Source of the DNA: Nissolia schottii
Taxonomy: Eukaryota; Streptophyta; Magnoliopsida; Fabales; Fabaceae
NCBI GenBank assembly: GCA_003254905.1
Contig: QANU01066948.1
Span: forward strand, 1-64,000
Reading direction: 5' to 3'
DNA: 64,000 nucleotides
The notes beneath the pieces were generated by a model. That model had not been told where the DNA came from. It saw only the letters and a list, made by a program, of their open reading frames with translations, and ran no database searches. Each line of letters starts with the position of its first letter. Position 1 is the first letter of the stretch. The translations under genes were made by a program, and so were the position numbers. Positions 1 to 9,992 of this stretch are shown piece after piece.

Positions 1-640
1 AAAATTATTTCTGCTCCGCTCGTGCGCTCTCCGGTTATGCCATCGGACTCAGGGAAAATAGCAAGATCGCACTAATGTTCGTGGGAGCATTTTCTCACAT
101 CTTTCACCGTCTCCAAATACGCTTTGGAAGGTGGGTAACTCTAAGCCCACTGTCTATCTCTAAGCCCACTGTCTATGTGGTTTATTTTATGACTGTTTAT
201 ATGTGTTTTTGTGTATTGGAATGAAAAACTATTTTGTACAAACTGTAGGAAATAAGTTATGAAGGTTAGATTTTGATGATTTTGATGTTTGGAAACCATA
301 ACTGTGCTGATTGGATCACTGTGGAAGAAAAATGTTACGGAGAGAAAACCCCTGGAGAAGTTACTCTCTGGGGCGACGTTTTTACTGTGGGATTCGAATG
401 AATTCCCAAGGGATTTGAATGAAAGATCTTGGGATTTCAGTCGAATGCATGAGGTTTCAATCGAATGAAAGCCTGAGAAGGATTTCAATCGATTGAATTC
501 TCAAGGGATTCGAATGAAAGAATCAATCGAATACTAAAACCCTATTCATTCGAATGCTTACTGAAAACTTGTATTTTAAAAGGTTCTATGGGATCCAACC
601 TGCATAGTTATGTGTACCTGTTGAAAGCCTAATTACACTT
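1..640 (+). repeat. Truncated copy of the TGTAACA 3.2-kb family
   Basis: This is the inverted equivalent of about 40780-41300. Shared landmarks are the phrase around the 'gggtaactctaagcccactg' block near 133, the 'ggaaaccataactgtgctga' block near 291, and a palindrome array at about 390-560 with TTCGAATGAA and TTCAATCGATTGAA motifs. The copy is cut by the window start and loses similarity near 640. The 115-codon minus-strand ORF inside it has no coding character. Assignment rests on by-eye alignment to the other copies. Confidence 0.7.
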
Positions 641-729
641 TTTCCAATCTTGACATAGTCTGGTTTCCCACAACTGTGCCAATTTTGTTGAAAGTTTATT
701 TGCATTTTCGTCGTTCAAAATAAATATAT

Positions 730-1259
730 ATCTTTCTTTACGGCTTTCAGATTCTCGAGGAATCCAATTGCAGTATAGTCGGGCATAGTCGAATCCACAG
801 AGAGTTGCAAAAATACCGTTCTTGAGTTTAGTTAATTAAACAATGGAGTGAAGGATTGATAAATTGTTTGATAGTTTAAAATAAGTAAATAAACAACATA
901 AAAATAAATAGGCAACAAATCAGAGGTAGATCCGGAAGCTTGTTGGGAATTGAATCATATCATAGTTTCATGCATTCATTTACTTATTACATAGAATCAT
1001 CGTTTAATTAATTGCCCGCCACCAGTTCTTAACTTGTTCATCGCTTTCGCGCATGAAAAGATCACAGATTTTCTTTGTTAAACTGTCACTCTCGCACATG
1101 AGCTTAACAAAGTACGCCAGCGTTATTCCAAATGTTAAAACGGCCAATCCTTTATTCCAGTTACGGCAACAAGAATTAGATGAAATGATTTAGTTCCAGC
1201 CTATGATTGTAACTTTCGTTCACAATAATTAAGCTTAGAATCTAACTTAGCATAACAAG
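730..1259 (-). repeat. Inverted fragment related to the solo LTR at 1350-2882
   Basis: Blocks here match the reverse complement of 2335-2830. Examples are the 'aatccaattgcagta' block near 761, the 'tccacagaga' block near 795, and the 'ccaccagttcttaactt' block near 1018, which pairs with 'aagttaagaactggtgg' near 2513. It appears to be a piece of a second member of the same LTR family in opposite orientation. No termini are preserved and no gene is visible. Confidence 0.55.
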
Positions 1260-1349
1260 TGTACCACATGGGTACTTTTGGGTTCCGAAGCTCCATGGAC
1301 GAGGTCTGGAATGGCTACGTGGTCTGGGCTGGCAGGGTACCTGCAAGGA

Positions 1350-2882
1350 TGATAAGTGCTTAATTTACATAATTCATACTAATTAAAATAGCACTTATCC
1401 ATTTATGTTTTAACAAATTACCTAAATAAAGTCTTATGTTTTGTAGGTTTTATTACATATTATGGAAGATGGATACAAGAATAATAGTGAAGGTTAATCC
1501 CTAGAAGAATGGAAGAAAAAGGGCATCAAAATAATGAAACAAAAATGATATGGAACAGCAACTTCGCTCAGCGGTTAACACACAAGCGCTCAGCGCTGGA
1601 GGCTGGTTCGCTCAGCGAACAAAGCTTACCGCTTAGTGGTCCAAGCTTCTAGAAAGGGTCTACCACCAGCATTTATTACGCCATGCTGGAGCCGCCATGA
1701 ATCTCGGCGCCGCCCTGCAAGCCGCAACCACATTAATTGAAGCCGCGTAAGCCACCATTGTTGACCAAACCGCTCAGCGGTGGTACCCTAACCGCTGAGC
1801 GGTCCTCCCAAATTTTCCTTATAAATAGGGGGGAGGCGAGGCATTAAGGGCATCACTTATTCCCTCCTTCCTCCTTCATCATCCCACTCATATTTCATAC
1901 TTTCCTAAGCTAGGTTTAGGTAGGAAATTAGGGTTTAGAAGCTTTCCTTAACGGAAGTGTTGCCGGATTGTGAAACGGTTGTGAACCGTGGTGGACGTGT
2001 GGAAGCATTTCACCTCTCTTCTCAACCAACCATTGCTGTAAACCTTAGTAAGTTGTAATCTATCCATGAGAATGGATAGCTTCTTTGTTGGGATTTGATG
2101 CGTTGTATCGCTTTTATGTATCCGTTTTGATTCATAAGTATGATTCTATGTAGTTCTATGGTTTTTATGATTGATCTTGCACTTAATGCTAACTTTTGTT
2201 TAGTATTTTGACTCCTAACTTGAGACTTACTTGTTTGAGTGAAAGCTATTCTAAGTAAGTTACAAACCAAGTTAAATTCAATCTTGCTATCCTTTAAGTT
2301 TGATTCAAACATTTAAATGTTGTGGACGAAAGTTATCATCATTTAATCGGACCTAGATCAAGTCATGTAGTTCTTAACCGCCGTAACTGGAGACCTAGAA
2401 CTAATCGCTTTAACACCTGCTTTAACTTCAAGGTACTTTATTGAGTTTGTGCAAGACATTGACAACTTAAATAAAGGAACTTGTGATCTTAACATGCTTG
2501 AGAAAGATGATTAAGTTAAGAACTGGTGGCGATAAAATCAAATGAACTCATAGATCATATTAATTGAATTATTGGTTACATTAAAAGTAATATTACAATT
2601 CAAAATCCCAACATATTTCTTACCTGCCTAAACTTAAGTTCATTAATCATTTTATTTTATATTTTATTTTATCATTTCTTTATTAAATTTACTCAATCAA
2701 ACCATTCACTTTTTACAAGCTTAACGTAGCATCAATCAAAGACTGTTGTTTTAATCACAATCTCTGTGGATACGATAATACCCGAATTTACTGCAATTGG
2801 ATCCCTTGAGGATTTGAAAGCTATAAAAAGGATATTTTAAATTAGCGAGAGTACAAACCCATTGCGGAAAAATCTTTCATCA
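1350..2882 (+). mobile_element. Solo LTR (1533 bp) inserted in the Tat 3' LTR
   Basis: The insert starts TGATAAGTGC and ends TTTCATCA, so it has TG...CA ends. It is bounded by a perfect 5-bp TSD, AAGGA (1345-1349 and 2883-2887). The uninterrupted sequence in the other Tat LTR confirms the insertion point exactly. It has no gag/pol and no second LTR. A TATA-like TTATAAATAGG begins at about 1819, followed by a pyrimidine-rich leader, as expected for an LTR promoter. Several CGCTGAGCG/CGCTCAGCG motifs lie at about 1565-1800. The family is not identified. Confidence 0.88.
1819..1829 (+). promoter_or_regulatory. TATA-like box of the solo LTR
   Basis: TTATAAATAGG is followed by a GA-rich then CT-rich leader. 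Position and composition suit an LTR promoter with the start site about 30 bp downstream. This is inference from the motif alone. Confidence 0.5.
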
Positions 2883-3211
2883 AAGGACTCCGATGCCAAA
2901 GTCAGTAGAGGTTGGAGATGAGGGTATGAAAATGAGATTAGGTTTTTTGTACCTGAGTGCTTGATCTCTCTCATGTACCGTCGGGCGTCGATGATAGTAA
3001 TTCACTCCTCGCTATCCGCGGACAGATTGACTTGGTTACTCCGAGACTGCCAGTGTGATGGGAGATGATCGCGCTGCGGAAAGGCGCAGTGCGCGGATCG
3101 AATACGTTTCTTCCAAGGGATGGGCTTCTTGTTCCAGGATGGTTCTAATGAGTCGGCCGGCTCGGGTGAGTCACTTCCGCAGAATGGGCCGTATGGGCCC
3201 AGTCAATAACA

Positions 3212-3230
3212 AGAGCCCCCCAACTCGGGG
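3212..3230 (-). other. Polypurine tract of the Tat element
   Basis: On the minus strand the bases just before the 3' LTR (which starts TGTTATTGAC) read GAGTTGGGGGGCTCT, a G-rich tract in the position where plus-strand DNA priming occurs. It is imperfectly purine. Confidence 0.6.
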
Positions 3231-3920
3231 CGCGAGGCTACTGTGGCCCGAGTTAGCTTTGTCTTGCGCGGATGGGGTGACGGTTAGGCTCGTACCCTTT
3301 TTGGAGATCGTGGGATTTGACGGGCGACGTGTGACTTCCTAACTCATTTGATAGACGCCACGTGTCCCTCTTTTTGGGCGTTTTGGCTTCCCGAGGGATG
3401 AGTGGCAGAGTTGTAATGATGGTGGGAATTTATTATTTTGGTGGGAAATGTTTCGTTTCCCCTTCCCCTTTTCGCTTATAATCGGCTGGCTCCTCTTGCC
3501 TTTTGAATTTTCTTTTTCTTGTGTCTTTGAAGGTTTTCCTCTCAGAAGGTTTCCCGAGTCGTGGGCGTTTGTTCTTGGGGGAGCTGCTTCTTCGCTGGTG
3601 CATCTTCACTTGCTGACTTAGCTCTAGTAAGTTTTCCTTCATTCTTTTGCCTCGCCCCCTTTTGTTTTTCATCGCTGCATAAATTTCTGGTTTCTTCTTT
3701 GCTGGCATTTGGGTTTCTTATGCTTGTGGGTTATCTTTTTCTGATTTGGGGGTAAGGTGGATAATGAGCGTTTTACTGTGCCGGGGAGTATGTTGATAGG
3801 AGCTTGTCCCCTTTTACCTTTTCAGTCGTTGTAATGGGGAAATTTAAAAAGGATTTCTAGGGGTTAAAGCGACCACATCCCCTTCGGGGAAGGCACGAGG
3901 AGATATCGTATGGATGGATT
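3231..3920 (+). promoter_or_regulatory. Leader region of the antisense gene in the Tat element
   Basis: No convincing ORF is present. A TATA-like CTTATAAT lies near 3474, followed by a long T/C-rich stretch such as a transcript leader would have. It precedes the plus-strand antisense gene at 3880-5703. Promoter function is inferred from position only; there may be a non-coding first exon here. Confidence 0.3.
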
Positions 3921-5703
3921 GAACCTGAAGTTTTTTCCATTCCTTCAATTATCCGCGATAACCATGTTGAGCGGATGGGTGAAATTCTAGAGTTGAAAAA
4001 GGATGGTTTCGAAGATCATGAGTATAGGATAGAAGAAGCCTCTGCGGATGAAAGAGTGTGTATGGTGCGGCATCAGAATACTCCGCCTTTTTTGTGGCTG
4101 TACGAGGATTTTTTTCACTCACTTGGGGATTAGATTGCCTTTTTTCACCTTTGAGAGAGAGGTGATGGAGTTGTGCGCCTTCAGCCCAATTAAACTCCAT
4201 CCGAACGGGTGGGCCCTGATCCGCGGGTTCCAAATTGCCTGCGAGCGGTTCGGCCTTAAAGCGTTTCCAAACACTTTCTTGAGTTTATATACTTTGATTA
4301 ACCCAAAGGGTTCCGCGGTTCTGGGGACAAAGTTTAGGTATCTTAGCTGGCACACGTTTAAAAGCGTTCCTGGTACTCGGGTCTTCTCACGGTGGGAGGA
4401 TTCTTATCAGGAGTTTAAATGGAAGTACTTCAAGATTTTTGCTGCCCCTGGGTATAGGGCTTTTTGGGAGGGGGATCAAGACACCGTGAAGGTGTTGTCA
4501 TGCTACTGGAATAGGAATATTCACCATCACCGCCCTCTCAGCCTATCAGAGGAAGAGTCGGCTGAAAGGGCTTTTTTCGTGACGTTGACTAAAGACGGGC
4601 CTCTCAAAGTTAAGGAGGTAGTTGAGAGTCCGAAGGTAGAGTCGTATTTAGGTAGTTGTTGCTCCTTCGTATTGGTCTTCACTTTGTCGTTTTGATTTTC
4701 TATTACTGGTTTCTGTCAGCGGGTTTGCTTTTAATGCTGTCTTGTTTGGTTTGTAGATTCACGTCTTCGCGATGCAATGCGTAAATTTGATAAGTTGAAG
4801 GAGTTTCACCGGTCACTGGCTGAGTCTGCTCGGGAGGAAATGCGCGGAATGCCAGGGGCAGAAGTAGCTGGAGGGAGCAGTGTGCGGCCTGGAAGTAGCG
4901 GAGGACCCACGGAAGGTGGCAAGTCGGCTCGTTCTAATTTCGTGGTGTCGATCAATTCTTCGACGAGGAGATCTGCTGGGCAATCGCCTCCTCGGAAGAA
5001 AGTGAAGGCTGCTGCACCTGCCACTTATGCTGGGGAACAGTGTGTTCCTGTCGGACGTGCTAGTAACGCGACGTGGCCGCGGGATGTTGATTTCTTCACG
5101 GAGTTCAAGAGTTGTCTCCTCCACGGTGATAGGCGAAAGGAATTGGATGGGGTGTCCTCTAGGGCCGCCCTTGGGCAGAGTTTGCGCCATATGGGCAAGG
5201 CTGTCGGGCTGATGACTTATGCTCTAGATGTAGGCATAGAGTCTGATGAGGTGGAGGTTTGCAAAGAAGAAATCTCTCTGCTGAAGGAGGACGTTGAACG
5301 GGCTTCCACGGAGAATAAGAAATTGGCAGCTCAGCTTGCAGCATCTGAGGAGAGGGCAGCTAGGCTAGCGTCAGAGGTTGAGCGGGTTGGCCGCGAGAAT
5401 GAGCGGAATGATGGCTTGTTAAGAGAGAAGGAGATGCTTGTGGAAGAGAAGTCTAAGGAGTTGGAATGTATGAAGGATTTGCTGAAGTTGACGCAGGCTG
5501 AATGTGAGGCTCAAAAGGCGGAGAGTGCTAAGTGTGAAAGCAAGCGTTTGCGTCTTGTGGAGGTTTCAAAAGGCCTGGTCTAATCTACTTTTGAGGCGAT
5601 CATGGGCCAAGTCAAGTATGTGGCGCCTGACGTGGACTTCAGTGTCGTGGCTGCGGACCAGTATTATGATGAGGAGGACGGTGTTATTAAGAAACTGGCA
5701 TGA
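3880..5703 (+). pseudogene. Antisense ORF of the Tat element (Transposase_28-like, spliced)
   Basis: This gene runs opposite to gag-pol. Exon 1 (to 4651) encodes a domain resembling the 'putative gypsy type transposon' family (Pfam Transposase_28), recognisable by the stretch around LHPNGWALIRGFQIACERFG and by later WKYFKIF and CYWNR blocks. An intron at 4652-4756 has a GT donor and a TTTGTAG acceptor and joins in phase 1 to a second exon (4757-5583). Exon 2 encodes a Ser/Gly-rich segment, a basic PPRKK patch, and a long coiled coil (about residues 165-265 of that ORF). Breaks: a T-run near 4110 shifts frame between the upstream part (from about 3890) and the domain, and an in-frame TAA at 5581-5583 precedes 39 more open codons ending at 5703. 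The start codon is not clear. Function is unknown; such antisense ORFs are described for Tat elements. Confidence 0.72.
4652..4756 (+). other. Predicted intron in the antisense gene
   Basis: The 105-bp segment starts GTAGTT and ends with the pyrimidine-rich TTGTTTGGTTTGTAG. Removing it fuses the two ORFs in frame (codon split G + AT). Reading straight through gives a stop at about 4695, so splicing is the simplest explanation. Confidence 0.65.
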
Positions 5704-5847
5704 GCTTCAGTTTTTTTTTCTTTTTTCTTTTTTTGTAAATGATATTTGCATACTTCTGCGGTTATGGAATATGATGCATTTTGTTTTTACCGGGTTATTG
5801 TCCACGGTTTTATTTTTATTTACCTCGGTGTTGTCAGTTGCGACCGT

Positions 5848-6010
5848 GTGGTTCCGCGGTTATGACCGGGATTGTTTTTAATACATGTCCACGGTTATGA
5901 CCGGGATTGTTTATATATATCCGCGGTTATGACCGGGATTGTTTATAATATATGTCCGCGGTGATGACCGGGGTTATTTTTGTACGATGTATCTCCGTGG
6001 TTTTGATTAT
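5848..6010 (+). repeat. Tandem repeat of about 45 bp, four copies
   Basis: Four degenerate units each contain a version of 'ccgcggttatgaccggg' followed by 'attgttt' and an AT-rich spacer (starting near 5850, 5888, 5922, 5957), with a fifth decayed unit near 5993. The array lies between the convergent ends of the integrase ORF (minus) and the antisense gene (plus). Confidence 0.8.
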
Positions 6011-6103
6011 CCCATAGTTGACTTTATTGCTTGAATGCATACGGAAGAATTTGTTGATTAAATTTTTTCAGCCCAAGTACAAAGAAATGTTAAATAACAT
6101 AAA

Positions 6104-7807
6104 TTAAAGATAAAAGATTCGAAGGTTAGCTACGTTCCAGGTTCGCGGTATGTCTTTTCCATCGAGGGATGAGAGTTTGTAAGCTCCCCGTCCGAGGGCT
6201 TCATTCACCAAATAAGGACCTTCCCAGTTGGGGCGTAATTTCCCTGGACCCGCTTGTCTATTGCCTATGTTTGCTCTACGCAGCACCATGTCCCCTGCCT
6301 GGAAACTTCATGGGACAACCTTTTTGTTGTACCTTTGGGCAACTCGCCTCTTGGCGGCTTCTTCTTTGATCCGCGATTCTTCTCTGTGTTCTTCAATCAG
6401 GTTGATGTCTTCTTTTCGATGTTGATTGTTATTATCCGCGGAGAATAGGTGCACTCTTGGACTCATTTCTCCGATTTCTACTGGTATCATGGCTTCGCTT
6501 CCGTATGCGAACTTGAATGGGGAATGAGTTGTTGTTGTGTGTGGGGTAGTTCTGTAAGCCCATAGGACGCTTCCTAATTCATCAGCCCATAAGCCTTTTG
6601 CTTCGTCAAGTCTCTTCTTTAAACCTTTCAGGATGACCTTGTTGGCCGTTTCTGCTTGCCCGTTGGTTTGCGGATGCTCCACGGAGGAGAAACGGTGCTT
6701 GATTCTAAAACCCTGCAAGAACGTTGTAAATCCCTCGTCGGTGAACTGTGTGCCGTTATCAGAAACAATCGTCTCAGGAATGCTGAATCTCGTGAGGATG
6801 TTATTCCACACGAACTTTCGACATTGGGCAGAAGTGATGGTAGCCAACGGTTCGGCTTCGATCCATTTGGTAAAATAATCTACGGCTACTATGATAAATT
6901 TTCGCTGGCCCGTTGCTGGTGGGAATGGTCCTATTATATCAATACCCCATCTTTTGAACGGCCAGGAAGCAGTGATTGAGGATAATCCTTCTGGGGGAGC
7001 AACATGGAAGTTCGCGTGCTCTTGACATCTCTTGTATTTCATGACGTAATCCGCGGAGTCCTTTTGCAAGGTGGGCCAGTAGAGGCCTGATCGGAGTATC
7101 TTCAAGGCAAGGGTTTTTGGCCCCATGTGGTGGCCGCAAGCTCCTTCGTGAACTTCTTCCAAGACGCGGGGGATGTCTTTTGATTTTATGCACTTTAACA
7201 ATGGCTGTGAGATTGACCTTCTATACATTTGATCGCTGACGATGGTGTATTTTGCCACTTCTCGCCAGAGATTTTTATCTTCTGTTTGCTCATGTCCGCG
7301 GATAATTCTTTGCAACGGTGTGGTCCAACATTCCTCTACTTGTTGCTGAATTTCTGTGTTGTTGACGCTAATGACTATGGAGGGGTGACGAAGAGTCTCT
7401 TGAATGAGGGTTTTGTTACTCCCTCTGGGTCTTGTGCTGGCTAGCTTTGAAAGCGTATCCGCTCTTTCATTCTCCCTCTGTGGGACATGTTTTATTTGGT
7501 GGCTATGGAAGTTTGATAGGATTTGCGTAACAAGCTTCAGGTATTGTTGCAACTGAGCATCTTTAGCAAGGTATTCTCCCTTCACCTGTGCAACAACGAT
7601 CTGAGAGTCACTACATATGACAAGCTTCTTGGCTCCAACATCTCTGGCTAGGTTAAGACCTGCAACCAAAGCTTCGTATTCTGCCTGATTATTGGATGTG
7701 ACAAAGTCAAATTTGACGGCCATTTCCAATTTGAGCTCGTTTGGCCCTTCAAGTATTACTCCTACCCCGCTTCCGCGTATACTAGAAGCTCCATCTACGT
7801 GTAGCAT
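6104..7807 (-). pseudogene. Second RNase H and integrase region of Tat pol
   Basis: The ORF begins with the additional (archaeal-type) RNase H domain: HVDG with D5, E43 in NNQAEYEAL, D67 in ICSDSQ and D117 in RADTLS supply the acidic residues. Integrase follows, with the His pair in GHHMGP, the core Asp residues in WGIDIIGPF and IVSDNGTQF, and Glu in the HPQTNGQAE block. The zinc-binding HHCC motif has Tyr in place of its first Cys (YKRC), suggesting an inactive enzyme. An in-frame TGA at 6308-6310 (probably a decayed CGA codon) splits off the C-terminal part at 6104-6289, which contains the GPY module. Upstream, a one-base shift near 7830 separates it from the RT ORF. Confidence 0.9.
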
Positions 7808-7829
7808 CCAGGCGTCTTCCTCAGTGGAA

Positions 7830-9206
7830 CTATTTTCTCCCGAAATCAGACATGGCTTGGGCTTTAATTGCTACCCGCGGTTCAAAATGAATGTCGAATT
7901 CGGATAATTCGACTGACCAGGCTAACATGCGTCCGGCTAGGTCGAGCTTTTGGAGCACTTGTCTTATCGGTAGATCTGTTCTCACCACTATAGGGTGTGA
8001 TTGGAAGTAAGGGCGAAGTCTCCGCGCAGAGTTGATGAGGGCAAACGCCATTTTTTCAATTTTTTGGTACCTTACTTCCGCTCCGTGAAGAACCTTGCTT
8101 GTGAAATACACAGGGAACTGATTTTGACCTTTTTCTTTTACTAAGACAGAGGCTATGGTTTCCTCAGATGCAGAGAGGTACAAGTAAAGCTTCTCACCTT
8201 TCTCGGACTTTTTTAAAACAGGTGGCTGAGAGAGGTAGGACTTGAATTCATCAAATGCTTTTTGGCATGTATCGGACCACTCAAAGAAGTTCATATTCTT
8301 CAATAACTTGAAGAAAGGTAGGGATTTCTCCGCGGAAGCTGCCATGAATCGGTTAAGGGAGGCGATTCTTCCAGTCAAACCTTGTACTTCTTTGATGGAC
8401 GACGGAGGTCTCATGTTTATAATGGCTTCACACTTCGCGGGGTTGGCTTCAATTCCGCGCTGGGTTATCATGAAACCCAGGAATTTTCCTGCTTCTACCG
8501 CAAATGCGCATTTCGCAGGATTTAACTTTAAGTTATGATTGCGGAGGGTGTTAAAGACAGCATTTAAGTTAGCGGTTATCTCCTCTTCTGCGGATGTTTT
8601 GACGATCATGTCATCCACATATACTTCTACCAATTCCCCGGACATATCATGGAAAATCTTATCCATCATACGCTGATAGGTGGCCCCTGCGTTTTTCAAA
8701 CCGAAGGGCATAACTTTGTAGAAGTAGTTGCCCCCTGGTGTTATAAACGCGGTTTTCTCTGCGTCGGCTCGATGCATAGGTATTTGGTTATATCCAGCGT
8801 ATGCGTCAAGGAAGGTTAAGAATTTGTACCCGGATGCAGCATCTACCAGTAGATCAATGTTTGGCAAGGGATAAGGATCTTTGGGGCATGCTTTGTTTAG
8901 ATTTGTGTAATCTACACACATCCTCCACTTCCCTCCAGGCTTAGGGACCATGACCACGTTCGATAGCCAGGAGGGGTACATGATTTCCTGTATGAACCCT
9001 GCTTCTTTTAACCCTTGAACTTGCTTCTGCACCTCTTTAGCTTTGTCCGAACTCATTTTTCTTATTTTCTGTTTCACGGGCCTACTTCCGGGTAAGATGG
9101 CTAATTTGTGTGCCATGAGGGTGGGATCGATTCCTGGCATGTCTGCTGCTGTCCACGCGAATAAGTCCGCGTTGCGCTTCAGGTTGTCAACTAGTTTGCT
9201 CTTCAT
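7830..9206 (-). pseudogene. Reverse transcriptase and first RNase H of Tat pol
   Basis: The ORF of 458 residues has a Ty3-type RT: WRMCVDYTNLN near residue 95, FLDAYAGYNQI at 132-142, MPFGLKNAGATYQRMMD near 166, and the catalytic YVDD at 196-199. A Ty3 RNase H domain follows (residues about 330-455). It is read in the same frame as the protease ORF upstream; only an in-frame TGA at 9231-9233 (likely from CGA) divides them. It ends at a TAG just after AMSDFGRK because of a frameshift of one base (or minus two) relative to the second RNase H ORF. Reverse transcription is therefore not possible from this copy without other sources. Confidence 0.93.
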
Positions 9207-9230
9207 TCCAAGGGAGAGGTTTTTATTGAT

Positions 9231-9992
9231 TCAGGTGACCTGTTCAGGGTTAACACCTATCTGAACGGTCTCTAGCTCCCCTTCTGGCTCCGGTCTTTCG
9301 CGTACCGGTACGTTATCCGCGGAAATGTCAGCTAGCATTACCTGTGATATCTTGTGCACATCTTTTCTCTTTAGAGGCTGCCGTGGATTGTGAGTCTGGA
9401 GACTGGTGTTGTAACATCTCCAAGTCGTTGCCTGATCTCCACAGATAGATGCAACTCGGTTATCCTGGGTGAGGAACTTCATGGTCAAAGCAGCTGTGGA
9501 GATAACGGCATTTACAGCATTTAAAGTTGGTCTTCCCAGGATGATGTTGTATGCGGACGGCTTATCCACAACCAGAAACTTCACTCGTTCTGTTCTAGTT
9601 AAATGCTCAGGTCCTAAGGTTAGGTATAGAGAAATGTAGCCATCGGGGGTGACTGTCTCCCCCAAAAAGCTTACCAAGTCTTCAGGATAATGTTCGATAT
9701 CCACGTTTTTCAGCCCAAGCTGGTCAAAACAGCTTCTGAAGATTATGTCCGCGGAACTTCCCTGATCAATCAGGACTCTTCGGACTTCTGCGTTGACTAA
9801 AGTAGCTGAGATGACCATAGGGTCATCGTGGACGGGCGTTGTATGCATGAAATCTTCACGTTTGAACGTGATGTCCGAAACACCGATATCCTGGAAATTT
9901 GTTGCTTGCTTGGTCCCGGAGATGTAAGACTTCTTGCAAGTGTCTTTTCCTCGCGGAGCGGGTGGATCCTCCACCAGCAAAGCCTCCTGCAA
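9231..9992 (-). pseudogene. Aspartic protease region of Tat pol
   Basis: The retropepsin active site is seen as VLIDQGSSADIIF, a DxGSSAD variant usual for plant Ty3 elements. The later ILGRPTLN block is the conserved strand near the C-terminal side of the protease. The frame overlaps the end of the gag ORF (9856-9992); the conserved part (SDITFKRED onward) is in this frame, whereas the gag-like upstream part is in the other, so a one-base shift lies near 9890-9930. The ORF ends at an in-frame TGA before RT. Confidence 0.85.

Larger units (their letters stand above)
1260..3211 (-). repeat. 3' LTR of the Tat element, split by an insertion
   Basis: Bases 1260-1349 match 11585-11674 and bases 2888-3211 match 11675-12002. 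The intervening 1350-2882 is a separate solo LTR flanked by the duplicated AAGGA. Without the insert the LTR is 414 bp, starting TGTTATTGAC and ending in TGGTACA when read on the minus strand. Confidence 0.9.

Noticed and set aside
141-488. 115-codon minus-strand ORF
   Set aside because: Falls in the palindrome array and is not shared as an ORF by the other copies.
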